This document shows, in pieces, positions 43,833 to 51,490 of a stretch of 64,000 nt of DNA. Location of the stretch: contig JADMKE010000024.1 in assembly GCA_018780035.1 (NCBI GenBank), forward strand, positions 372,001 through 436,000, in the 5' to 3' direction. The notes beneath the pieces are model-generated. The model was not told where the DNA came from, searched no databases, and worked only from the letters and a program-made list of their open reading frames with translations. Each line of letters opens with the position of its first letter. The stretch's first letter is position 1. The DNA comes from Candidatus Sericytochromatia bacterium (GTDB lineage: Bacteria; Cyanobacteriota; Sericytochromatia; UBA7694). The position numbers and the translations under genes were made by a program.

Positions 43833-43881
43833 TTGATCTGTATCAATTTCAATTTTCAAAATATATACTATACTGGGTATA
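43833..43881 (+). promoter_or_regulatory. FNR-type class II promoter for the ETHE1-like gene
   Basis: TTGAT-CTGT-ATCAA (43833-43846) is a perfect FNR box. A -10 TATACT (43869-43874) puts the transcription start at 43881, so the box is centred at -41.5, the exact class II position. Inference: activation by an Fnr/DNR-type protein. A second inverted repeat ATATAC-N8-GTATAT (43863-43882) overlaps the -10 and could bind a repressor. Confidence 0.65.
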
Positions 43882-43907
43882 TTATAAAACTCTAACAGGA
43901 GCAAAAA

Positions 43908-44759
43908 ATGAAAATTGAAGCCTTTTACGATCCCCAAACTTATACGGTTACGTATATCGTCTTTGACTCAGAAAGCAAAGACGCGGTGATCATCGACCCC
44001 GTGCTCGACTATGAACCTTGGGCCTCGCAAATCTCTTTTGAAAACCTAGAAAAATACAAGGCATTTATTCAGACCCATGCTTTAAAATTGCATTATATTC
44101 TCGAAACCCACGCCCATGCAGACCATCTTTCCAGTTCTCAATACCTCAAAGAGGCCTATCCCACAGCCAAAATTGGCATTGGTGAAAACATCAAAAAAGT
44201 ACAGGAGGTCTTTAAAGGCCTGTTTAATTTCAAAGATTTAAAAACGGATGGGTCTCAGTTTGATCAACTCTTTTGTGAAGGCGAAGTGATTTCTGCCGGC
44301 AGTTTAGAGTTCAAGGTGATCAATACCCCCGGACATACCCCCGCCTGTGTCAGTTTTCTGATTGATGACGCCGTGTTTACGGGAGACTCCCTTTTTCTGG
44401 AAGATTATGGAACCGGTCGCTGTGACTTTCCCGGCGGAAACTCGGCGGATATGTATGTCTCAATTCATGACAAACTCTACCATTTACCAGATGACACCCG
44501 CGTATTCGTTGGACACGATTACCAGCCAGGAGGGCGAGAAGTAAAATACGAAAGTACAATTGGGATTTCCAAAGAAAAAAATCCCTTTCTGCAAGCAGAG
44601 ACCAGTGCAGACGATTTTATCACGCGCCGCAACAGCCGCGACAGCAGCTTAAAAGCGCCTGTATTGCTTTTGCCCAGCGTACAGGTCAATATCAATGCCG
44701 GGGCTTTTCCTGCCCCTGAAGACAATGGCTTAAGCTATTTAAAGATACCCCTGCGGTAA
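43908..44759 (+). CDS. ETHE1-like metallo-beta-lactamase-fold hydrolase/dioxygenase
   Basis: A 283-residue MBL-fold protein. The metal-binding motif HAHADH (THAHADHLSSSQYL), the second His in TPGHTPACV and the Asp in TGDSLFLEDYGTGRCDFPGG are those of the ETHE1/persulfide dioxygenase and glyoxalase-II group; GTGRCDFPGG is the persulfide-dioxygenase type. It would oxidise glutathione or another persulfide to sulfite, protecting against sulfide. GshB in this window would supply glutathione. AGGAGC precedes the ATG. An FNR-type promoter is in front. A glyoxalase-like role remains possible. Confidence 0.85.
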   Translation: MKIEAFYDPQTYTVTYIVFDSESKDAVIIDPVLDYEPWASQISFENLEKYKAFIQTHALKLHYILETHAHADHLSSSQYLKEAYPTAKIGIGENIKKVQEVFKGLFNFKDLKTDGSQFDQLFCEGEVISAGSLEFKVINTPGHTPACVSFLIDDAVFTGDSLFLEDYGTGRCDFPGGNSADMYVSIHDKLYHLPDDTRVFVGHDYQPGGREVKYESTIGISKEKNPFLQAETSADDFITRRNSRDSSLKAPVLLLPSVQVNINAGAFPAPEDNGLSYLKIPLR

Positions 44760-44760
44760 A

Positions 44761-44795
44761 AATGAGTGAGGTACCTGAATGAGTGAGGGTACCTG
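44761..44795. repeat. Tandem direct repeat after the ETHE1-like gene
   Basis: AATGAGTGAGGTACCTG (44761-44777) is followed at once by AATGAGTGAGGGTACCTG (44778-44795), identical except for one added G. It lies directly beyond the stop codon, and each unit contains a GGTACC palindrome. Probably a replication slippage duplication. Confidence 0.8.
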
Positions 44796-44804
44796 GGCTG
44801 GGAT

Positions 44805-46253
44805 TTATTGTGCGAAACAGATATTTTTAGGTTCTGTAAAAAAGCACAGGGAATCCCAGCCCCCTTCACGTCCCAGACCCGACATCTTGACACCCCCAAA
44901 AGGGGTGCGCAAATCGCGTTCCATCCAACAATTGACCCAGACCACTCCTGCCTGCAACACAGGGCTCAGCCGCATCACACGCGCGTGATCGTTTGTCCAA
45001 AGTGTAGCGGCCAGGCCATATTCAGTGCCATTGGCCACATCCACAGCTTCACTCTCAGATTCAAAGGGCATTAAACTGACCACAGGCCCAAAGATTTCTT
45101 CTTGATTGGTCCTGCAGTTCGCGCTTAAGCCTTCCAAAACCGTTGGCGCAAAGTACCAGCCCTTTTCAATTCTGCCTTGCATTTGCAGAGGTGTTCCCCC
45201 ACAAAGCACGCTTCCCCCCTCTTGAATTGCCAAGTCCACATAGCTGCGAACCTTCTCAAGATGAGGCAAAGAGACCAATGCCCCTAAGCGGGAGTCAGGT
45301 AAAAGGGGATCTCCAACTTGAATGGCCTGGGCGCGAGCGACAAAATCAGCTTTAAACCGGTCATAGATTGATGCCTCAACCAAGACACGTGACATACACA
45401 GACAAATTTGGCCTTGATTGGAAAAAGCAGCACGCAACAAAGTTTCAAGCGTCTTTTCATAATCACAATCGGCAAAGACAATGGCCGCGTTTTTGCCCCC
45501 CATTTCAAGTGAAAGTTTTTTAAATTTTGGCGCAACGACGCGGGCTATTTCGGCCCCTGTTCGGGTACTGCCCGTAAATGAAACAGCTTTAATGCGTGAA
45601 TCTGCGGTCAGGGCAGAACCCGTTTTGGCCCCGCTGCCCATGACCAGATTGAGAACCCCTGCAGGCAGGCCAGCTTGAATCGCAATTTCACCCAAGAGAT
45701 AAGCCGTCAAGGGGGTGATTTCAGAGGGTTTGGCCACGACAGTATTGCCCGCAGCCAAAGCTGGGGCAATTTTCCACGTGAGCAAATAGAGGGGCAAATT
45801 CCAAGGGGAGATACAGGCCACCACTCCCAGGGGCTGTCTCAAGGTGTAATTGAGAAAGCCCTGGCTGGAATGAGATTCAGAGGCAAAATGAGGCAAAGCA
45901 GAGGCAAAGAAGCGAAAATTGCGGACAGCCCTTGGGATATCCACACTTTGTGCTAACCACAGTGGTTTGCCGGTGTCTTTGCTTTCTGCTTGAGCCAATT
46001 CAGGCAGCCGGGCCTCTAAGGCATCAGCCAATTGAAAGAGGTAAGCTGCCCGCTGCTCTGCCTCTAAGGCCGCCCAAGCAGGAAAAGCCGTTTGAGCCGC
46101 AACTATCGCAGAGTTCACAACAGCAGCATCTGAATCCGGAATCTGGGCATAGACCTCACCCACAGCAGGCTCCCAGACATCAATTGTGGGGCCTGCTGGA
46201 AAATGGAAGGCCCCGTCAATAAAATTGCCCAATTCGCTCAGGTCACTCACCAC
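44805..46253 (-). CDS. Aldehyde dehydrogenase (2-hydroxymuconic-semialdehyde-type)
   Basis: A 482-residue NAD(P)-dependent aldehyde dehydrogenase. Catalytic features are the Cys in SNQGQICLCMSRVLVE, the Glu in LSLEMGGKNAAIVFAD and the nucleotide fold around SFTGSTRTGAEIA. The C-terminal ERDLRTPFGGVKMSGLGREGGWDS resembles the 2-hydroxymuconic semialdehyde / ALDH8A1 branch, which works on aromatic-degradation aldehydes, but the substrate is not fixed. Start is GTG, 7 bp after the upstream gene's stop, with AAGG upstream. Convergent with the ETHE1-like gene. Confidence 0.9.
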   Translation of the reverse strand: MVSDLSELGNFIDGAFHFPAGPTIDVWEPAVGEVYAQIPDSDAAVVNSAIVAAQTAFPAWAALEAEQRAAYLFQLADALEARLPELAQAESKDTGKPLWLAQSVDIPRAVRNFRFFASALPHFASESHSSQGFLNYTLRQPLGVVACISPWNLPLYLLTWKIAPALAAGNTVVAKPSEITPLTAYLLGEIAIQAGLPAGVLNLVMGSGAKTGSALTADSRIKAVSFTGSTRTGAEIARVVAPKFKKLSLEMGGKNAAIVFADCDYEKTLETLLRAAFSNQGQICLCMSRVLVEASIYDRFKADFVARAQAIQVGDPLLPDSRLGALVSLPHLEKVRSYVDLAIQEGGSVLCGGTPLQMQGRIEKGWYFAPTVLEGLSANCRTNQEEIFGPVVSLMPFESESEAVDVANGTEYGLAATLWTNDHARVMRLSPVLQAGVVWVNCWMERDLRTPFGGVKMSGLGREGGWDSLCFFTEPKNICFAQ

Positions 46254-46260
46254 TCAGGCC

Positions 46261-46944
46261 TTAAGGCAGGGAAGAAGCTGAAGGGCTCGGACTGGCATTG
46301 GTGTTGTCTGGACTGCCAAAGTCTTCACTGCCCGTCTCGGCATTCGGACTGGCCGAAGCAACGGGGGGAGGAGGGATGACTTTGGGCACGGGTGGCGTAA
46401 ACAGACGGCCCAAGATCAGCACCAATAAAACCGTAATTGCAACGGTCAAAGCCTGATACAACCAATAGCGGTTTAAGAACTGATTGACCGTTTCATTGGT
46501 TTTTTGTGAACCACTGAGGTTTTTTTGCAAAACATCCACAGTGCGGGTCAAGTCTTCGACCTGCTTTTGGACCTTGGCCAGATTTTTTTGCTCTTTGACC
46601 ATTTCTGATTGGGTGTTTTTTAAATGGAACTGCATGCTGACAATGCGCATTTCCATCTGCCGAAAGGTCTCTTGTAAAACCTGACGCGAATTCGCCCCAG
46701 CTTCTGCATTGGGGGCATCGGCAGCAGGTGGGGGCTCGGGCATGGGCACAGCCTTGCGTATATCCGAAGCTTTTTTTCCGGCATTGAACAGGGCTTTAAC
46801 TTGCTTAAAATAAGCAATCCAGGCCTCGGGAACCACGGTCAGCCCAGATTCATCGCTGTTAAATGTAATTCCCAGCTCTTTAATCCAAGCAGAGAGTTTC
46901 TCTGGTGCAATATCCAGTGTTTTTGCGAGTTCTTGCGTATTCAT
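46261..46944 (-). CDS. Membrane-anchored coiled-coil protein with HTH-like N-terminus
   Basis: A 227-residue protein with three parts. Residues 1-65 look like a helix-turn-helix of MerR type (MNTQELAKTLDIAPEKLSAWIKEL), then a coiled coil (about 88-158), one membrane helix (162-182, YQALTVAITVLLVLILGRLF) and a Pro/Ser-rich outer tail of about 45 residues. This is the topology of a membrane-tethered DNA-binding or adaptor protein, although the HTH is only a resemblance. The gene is 7 bp before the aldehyde dehydrogenase. Divergent from the DUF2511 gene; the shared gap holds an 11-bp tandem repeat. Confidence 0.65.
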   Translation of the reverse strand: MNTQELAKTLDIAPEKLSAWIKELGITFNSDESGLTVVPEAWIAYFKQVKALFNAGKKASDIRKAVPMPEPPPAADAPNAEAGANSRQVLQETFRQMEMRIVSMQFHLKNTQSEMVKEQKNLAKVQKQVEDLTRTVDVLQKNLSGSQKTNETVNQFLNRYWLYQALTVAITVLLVLILGRLFTPPVPKVIPPPPVASASPNAETGSEDFGSPDNTNASPSPSASSLP

Positions 46945-46974
46945 AAGTGCTCAATTCTCCGCAGTTTCGTCCAT

Positions 46975-46996
46975 ACTTGGCCCAAACTTGGCCCAA
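46975..46996. repeat. Two 11-bp direct repeats in a divergent promoter region
   Basis: ACTTGGCCCAA occurs twice in tandem (46975-46985 and 46986-46996), one helical turn apart, between the divergent genes at 46944 and 47137. The helical phasing would suit binding of a regulator on one face. Confidence 0.5.
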
Positions 46997-47136
46997 ATTT
47001 TATCAGCCATTCACCCAACGTTGACATCAGGTTTGAGGTGGATCTACTTCCCCTATAACCAGCCCCATTGTACAGTACCCACCAACGATTTAACAGTCGG
47101 GAAAGCGAAAAAAAGTATGCATTTGGATCGAAATTT

Positions 47137-47601
47137 ATGTTTGTAGATATCCTGTATTGCAGCTTTTTATTTGCCCTCTTGGGTGGGCTCTGGTATTTAA
47201 ACCAACCCAGGGAAAAGCAATTGCAAGTGGCAAAACCCTTGAAGTACGGAATCAACCTTTTGGGGGGAGTATTGGCTCTGGGTGCTGTTTTTTTCTGGCT
47301 CAAAACGATCAACGAGGCCCCTTTCCAACCCATTATCAAACCTGGCACACATCGCTTGGCAATCAGCGCAGAGCAATGGGGCAAAACGTGGCCCTTAAGA
47401 GTACCTTCGGGAACCCTTGAATGTCTTCCTGGGGCTGAGGTGGTATTTCACACCCAGGGAAAAACCTTCGCAGTCAATGGTCAAGCCAAGCTCAAATCTT
47501 TACCTAAACTCGAAATTTTGGCTTCACCAGATCAGTATATTCCCAAAGCACGCAAAGATTTGAGTGCATTTCAGCGCATGGGACTTCGGCTCTGCAATTG
47601 A
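47137..47601 (+). CDS. DUF2511-like membrane-anchored protein
   Basis: A 154-residue protein with two N-terminal hydrophobic segments (FVDILYCSFLFALLGGLWYL and INLLGGVLALGAVFFWL), followed by a small domain reading EQWGKTWPLRVPSGTLECLPGAEVVFHTQGKTFAVNGQAK. That pattern (WPL.VPSGTL.C then a TYAVNG-type strand) is the DUF2511/YebY family, periplasmic and of unknown role. The start at 47137 begins with the first membrane segment; upstream in-frame sequence is not protein-like. The 3' end precedes the cupin gene by 76 bp. Confidence 0.75.
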   Translation: MFVDILYCSFLFALLGGLWYLNQPREKQLQVAKPLKYGINLLGGVLALGAVFFWLKTINEAPFQPIIKPGTHRLAISAEQWGKTWPLRVPSGTLECLPGAEVVFHTQGKTFAVNGQAKLKSLPKLEILASPDQYIPKARKDLSAFQRMGLRLCN

Positions 47602-47677
47602 AAATGTTAAACTGTCTGACAATGCCTCAGTTTCAAATTCGAGCTTTTTCACACAGCTTTATCACACAGGAGCGAGC

Positions 47678-48187
47678 ATGAGCGAAGCCAGCCAATTGCC
47701 CCCGATTGTCAATCTCAAAGACATTGAATTTACCTTGCAACAACAGGGAGATCATTACGAAGCCCGATTTGCCAAACTCAGCCAAAAATTGGGCTCGCGC
47801 AAACTTGGTTCTCAATTGGTGATCGTTCCTCCCGGAAAAAAAGCCTGGCCCTACCATGCCCACTATGTGAATGAAGAAATGTTTTTTATACTGGCTGGAA
47901 GTGGTCAGCTGCGCCTGGGCGAACGCGAATACCTGCTCGCCAGTGGTGATTTAATTTCGATCCCACCTGGTCCAGAATACGCCCATCAAATTGTCAATAC
48001 CGGCGAAGAAGATTTGACTTATTTAGCAATTAGCACCATGGAAGAGCCAGATATTGTGCTCTTTCCCGACTCAAATAAAATTTCTGTTGTGGCAGGTACT
48101 CCCCCAGGGGGAGACAAAGAACAACGTACTCTGAATTTTATTGGTGATCTGGAACAACAACTGGGCTATTGGCACGGTGAAACCTAA
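47678..48187 (+). CDS. Cupin-domain protein
   Basis: A 169-residue cytosolic cupin. The two motifs are PYHAHYVNEEMFFILAGSGQLRL (metal-binding His/Glu set) and GDLISIPPGPEYAHQIVN with the later His, so a metal site is likely. Cupins include isomerases, dioxygenases and sugar epimerases; the sequence does not choose. Chosen ATG has AGGAGC seven bases upstream; longer in-frame reading overlaps the previous gene. A promoter for the next gene lies immediately after it. Confidence 0.85.
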   Translation: MSEASQLPPIVNLKDIEFTLQQQGDHYEARFAKLSQKLGSRKLGSQLVIVPPGKKAWPYHAHYVNEEMFFILAGSGQLRLGEREYLLASGDLISIPPGPEYAHQIVNTGEEDLTYLAISTMEEPDIVLFPDSNKISVVAGTPPGGDKEQRTLNFIGDLEQQLGYWHGET

Positions 48188-48211
48188 ATCTCTGCCAGTT
48201 TTGCAGGAAAT

Positions 48212-48240
48212 TTGACATAAGTTTATGTGGGCGTTAGAAT
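48212..48240 (+). promoter_or_regulatory. Strong sigma70 promoter for the lipoprotein gene
   Basis: A perfect TTGACA (48212-48217), 17-bp spacer and TAGAAT (48235-48240) give one of the clearest promoters in the window. Transcription would start near 48247, 46 bp before the lipoprotein ATG. Confidence 0.7.
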
Positions 48241-48292
48241 AAAGTTAAGAAAAGATTATTCCTTTCAACTTTGTCCTGAGGGGTTCCCACCT

Positions 48293-48850
48293 ATGAAATT
48301 TCAATCCCGTTTTTTGCCTCTTGTGTTGGGGGGTCTGTTTTTATTGCCCGCCTGCCAGCAAGCCCGTCCGTTGCCCAATATGAGTCCAGCCTCACAACTC
48401 TCTCGTTTTTCGATGCCAACGGGTCAACGGGCACCTGCTGATCTGGTCGAAGCACCTGGCTTTCAAGTCGGAGATAATCTGAGCGTCAAAGGCCCGTTGT
48501 TCACTTCGGGTCAGGGCAAGGTTCACGCATTAAGCGCAGATGCTTTTAAAATTGAATTTTCAATTGCCTCTTATCACTTGATTGTTTCGGCTGAGCGCAT
48601 CAACGCCACCCAAGCCAAGTTCGTCACTGTTGATGTCAAACAAAACCGCACTGTAGAAGCAATTGGTACTTATGTTCGGTCCGGTAATGTGACCGTCTTT
48701 GACATGGGCAAAGGCTCAGAAGTTGAAAAACTGACCGTTAAAAACCAACGCGCAGGTTATTTTGAAACCGATGTGGTTCAACCCGGCAAACTCAGCATGC
48801 TGAGTGGTGATGCCCGTGGAACCGTCAATTTAAAATTCAGCAAGAAATAG
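48293..48850 (+). CDS. Predicted outer-membrane or periplasmic lipoprotein
   Basis: A 185-residue lipoprotein. Signal MKFQSRFLPLVLGGLFLLPACQQ has the lipobox LPAC with Cys at residue 20. The mature part is beta-rich with Gly/Val strands (GDNLSVKGPLFTSGQGKVHALSADAFKIEF) and no recognised family. A consensus-quality promoter (48212-48240) and a GAGGGG ribosome site precede it, and a strong terminator follows, so it is a single-gene unit and probably abundantly expressed. Confidence 0.85.
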   Translation: MKFQSRFLPLVLGGLFLLPACQQARPLPNMSPASQLSRFSMPTGQRAPADLVEAPGFQVGDNLSVKGPLFTSGQGKVHALSADAFKIEFSIASYHLIVSAERINATQAKFVTVDVKQNRTVEAIGTYVRSGNVTVFDMGKGSEVEKLTVKNQRAGYFETDVVQPGKLSMLSGDARGTVNLKFSKK

Positions 48851-48912
48851 GTTTTTTGGCAAGCGGGCTTTGCCTTAATCACACAACCCGAACTTCATGT
48901 TAAACATTTGGA

Positions 48913-48950
48913 AATCCCCACTTTCTCTTTGAGAGTGGGGATTTTGTTTT
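48913..48950 (+). terminator. Intrinsic terminator after the lipoprotein gene
   Basis: TCCCCACTTTCTC (48914-48926) pairs with GAGAGTGGGGA (48931-48941) with one bulge, followed by TTTTGTTTT. Strong GC-rich stem and T run. Confidence 0.85.
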
Positions 48951-49039
48951 GAATGGATCTCAGCTGAAAAGAACCGCCAAACAGCGGAATATTCGGCCCT
49001 GTCTTTTCAGCCTAAAACCCAACCCTTAAAACCAGCTCA

Positions 49040-49981
49040 TCAATACCGGGTCGAAACCACTTGGTAGACAAACTTATGAAAGTAACGGCCCTGAGTGCCC
49101 TGTAAATAGCAATTGATATCCTCTTCTATCGCGCGAATCAGGGCATCGTCGCCCGGAAACTGCGCAGCCTGTGCTTTGTAAACGGGCTTCATGCCTGCAA
49201 AGCGCGATCGGGCCATTTCCATGGGGTAAATCCCGGGGTTGATTTTTTTCAGGTCCTCAAAACGAATCCGAAAGCGGTGCTGCCAATGGCCTTTTTTGAG
49301 TATACTCACCGCTTCATAGACAGAGACATTGCACAAACCACCGGTAACAACTTGGCTCTCATAGAGCTTCATTTGATCAAAATAGCGAAGCAAATCGGGA
49401 TCATCCAGAATCTCCAGGGGCAATTCCAACTCAGAAATAGCGGTGGTGCGGCTAATCACCGGGCCATCATATTTGGCTTTGGACTCCGGCATATTGGGCC
49501 GGATCATCTCAGGTGCGCGAGAATTGCTCTGCAATGTACTCAGGGTCGTGATTTTGGGTTTTTCGTCTTTGGGTTTACGCGGCGCTTTGGGAACCGGAAC
49601 CGCAACCGCCTGTTTGGAGGTAGGGGTTTGCAATGGAGCCACGGGTGCCACAATATTGGGCACAGGGACTTTGGGAGTTAAAGGTGGGACTCCAGAAGGC
49701 GACCGCGGAGGCGCGAGTGTGTCCTGATCGAGCAGGCCACCGCCCTTTTTTTTGCTGCCAAAGAGATAGTCAGCAGCATCGTTGACCAAATTGTCGAGTT
49801 TTCCAAAGACGTTGTCTACGACCTTGCCAACTTGCTCAGGCACATAATCATCGATTTTTTCTTTGGGGACAGGGGGTTTGGCTGCGACCACAGGAGGATT
49901 TTGCTTTTTGGGAGCATCACTGGGTTTGGCTCGGACAAAGGCGTCCTTGTGATACTCGGTAAATTCATCTTCAATCGACAT
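49040..49981 (-). CDS. Hypothetical protein with Pro/Lys-rich N-terminus
   Basis: A 313-residue soluble protein. Residues about 20-175 are Pro/Lys/Val-rich and probably disordered, with a Gly/Lys patch (GSKKKGGGLLDQDTL). The C-terminal 130 residues (ELELPLEILDDPDLLRYFDQMKLYE, FEDLKKINPGIYPMEMARSR) are a compact, unassigned domain. Its start ATG overlaps the stop of the upstream HExxH gene by one base (TAATG), so it is co-translated with that protein and may be its partner, substrate or regulator. No signal peptide or membrane segment. Confidence 0.7.
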   Translation of the reverse strand: MSIEDEFTEYHKDAFVRAKPSDAPKKQNPPVVAAKPPVPKEKIDDYVPEQVGKVVDNVFGKLDNLVNDAADYLFGSKKKGGGLLDQDTLAPPRSPSGVPPLTPKVPVPNIVAPVAPLQTPTSKQAVAVPVPKAPRKPKDEKPKITTLSTLQSNSRAPEMIRPNMPESKAKYDGPVISRTTAISELELPLEILDDPDLLRYFDQMKLYESQVVTGGLCNVSVYEAVSILKKGHWQHRFRIRFEDLKKINPGIYPMEMARSRFAGMKPVYKAQAAQFPGDDALIRAIEEDINCYLQGTQGRYFHKFVYQVVSTRY

Positions 49982-51414
49982 TAACGCCCGCCTCTCTCTT
50001 TGAGAAACTCCGAAAGATCTTCCATACGATCTTCAAGAGTTGGTTGTTCATCTCCTATATTATGTCGCTGGAGGTGCTTAACCTGCAAGGGTTCCAAATG
50101 AACAGGCACCGCATCGGACTTGAGATCATCGGGATTGACGATGATATTGTCTTGCACGGCTTCGGGCAAATTCAGAAGAGACAAACGTCTTAAGGCATTA
50201 TCTGGGCCCGGAGGAGAGGCACCAGGCACCATCGATTGGACCTGGGGAAAGAGTTTATTGTCGAGCAAATGACTGGCTCCTTTTTCGAGACGCTGTTGCA
50301 CATCGCCAAAGGCCGGGGTATCGCGCTCAATTGCCACCAAAGCCTGTTCTTTGAGGTGCTGATAGGTCTCATCGTAAGATTGCCAATCGGTGAGCTTGTT
50401 GCGGGTGGTAAGCACCTCACGGCGATAATCAACCGTCAGTGCAGCAATATCGTCTTTGCTGAGATTTTTACTGTTATTGGCAGTGGCCAACTTATCATCT
50501 TCAATCATCAGTGATTCGAGTAGATCTGGCTGGGCCGTCTGCATTTCCTCTTCTTCTGCATTCAGTGAAAGCAGGCGCAAACTGAGTTGATCTTGAACCA
50601 AATCAATCGCGTAGCGGGAGCCTGAGGAGAGCGAAATCTGATCGCGCATCAACTCTTTGGCCAGAGAGCGGATCACCAGCGGAGAGAAAAACACGCCTCG
50701 CCCCGCCGAAGAGAGAAAGTGCCGGGTGTCTTCGTTGAGCAAATCATAATAATCCCGTTTGGTACCGTCACTGAGACTGCCTGTCAAAAACAAAATGATA
50801 TACCAATAGACCAAATCTTGAACAGCATTGGCATAGAGCTTGGCGTGGCTCTCACGGATCGAGCTCAGCCCCTCACAAATGCTGATTCGGGCGCGTAATT
50901 CGCGCTCAGAAAGCGACATTTGCAAACCTGAATAATTACAAAAATCTATCGCGTGTTGCATTTCGTGCAAAAGAATCAGCTGAAGCAGATAGATATCTTG
51001 CAAACTGATCTCTGAGACCCCCACCAGCGGCTTGCGCGTTTCGGTGGTATAAGCTTGTGTGCCGAGCCCAAAGCGGCTGGCAATATCTGAGTAAAAATTG
51101 AACCAGATTTTGCCTCGACTTAAAAATGAGACATTGAGATGCAGGCGCTCGCTCATCCAATCCAATAACAATTGGTAACGGTGTGCAGCATTGGCGATCA
51201 GCTCTTCGCGTTCATCAGGATAGGTGCCCGCTGCCGCGCCAAATTCATCGGCCTCTTTGAGGTATTCATAATACTCAAAATGCTGACGTTGGCTGTAGAT
51301 AATACAGTGGTGATGAAAACCCACCATCTGGGCTCTCAGATTGCGTTTCACGGGCTGCAAACGGCTCCTTGGTTCTGGGTCAATGCCCTCAATGGCACCG
51401 ATAGATTTCCTCAT
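49981..51414 (-). CDS. Putative zinc metalloprotease, HExxH
   Basis: A 477-residue protein with LLHEMQHAIDF, giving an HExxH zinc motif at His 150/Glu 151/His 154; a downstream CEGLSSIRESH may supply the third ligand. Beyond the motif the protein is helical with an acidic C-terminal half. No family was recognised with confidence. The start is taken as ATG 51414 (MRKSIGAIEG); a longer frame would run into the divergent gene, and neither start has a good site. It is co-translated with the downstream hypothetical gene and diverges from a caspase-like protein gene. No signal peptide. Confidence 0.65.
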   Translation of the reverse strand: MRKSIGAIEGIDPEPRSRLQPVKRNLRAQMVGFHHHCIIYSQRQHFEYYEYLKEADEFGAAAGTYPDEREELIANAAHRYQLLLDWMSERLHLNVSFLSRGKIWFNFYSDIASRFGLGTQAYTTETRKPLVGVSEISLQDIYLLQLILLHEMQHAIDFCNYSGLQMSLSERELRARISICEGLSSIRESHAKLYANAVQDLVYWYIILFLTGSLSDGTKRDYYDLLNEDTRHFLSSAGRGVFFSPLVIRSLAKELMRDQISLSSGSRYAIDLVQDQLSLRLLSLNAEEEEMQTAQPDLLESLMIEDDKLATANNSKNLSKDDIAALTVDYRREVLTTRNKLTDWQSYDETYQHLKEQALVAIERDTPAFGDVQQRLEKGASHLLDNKLFPQVQSMVPGASPPGPDNALRRLSLLNLPEAVQDNIIVNPDDLKSDAVPVHLEPLQVKHLQRHNIGDEQPTLEDRMEDLSEFLKERGGR

Positions 51415-51452
51415 TCTAACAAATCTGCCGTCAGAATCTGAGCCAATTCCAC

Positions 51453-51458
51453 TATAAT
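51453..51458 (+). promoter_or_regulatory. Consensus -10 in the divergent 51414/51491 gap
   Basis: TATAAT (51453-51458) faces the 51491 gene; the -35 region is weak. On the other strand overlapping TATTAT/TATAGT forms could serve the divergent metalloprotease gene. Confidence 0.35.
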
Positions 51459-51490
51459 AGAGTACAACCCATTTCTTTTGGAGTTCTTGA

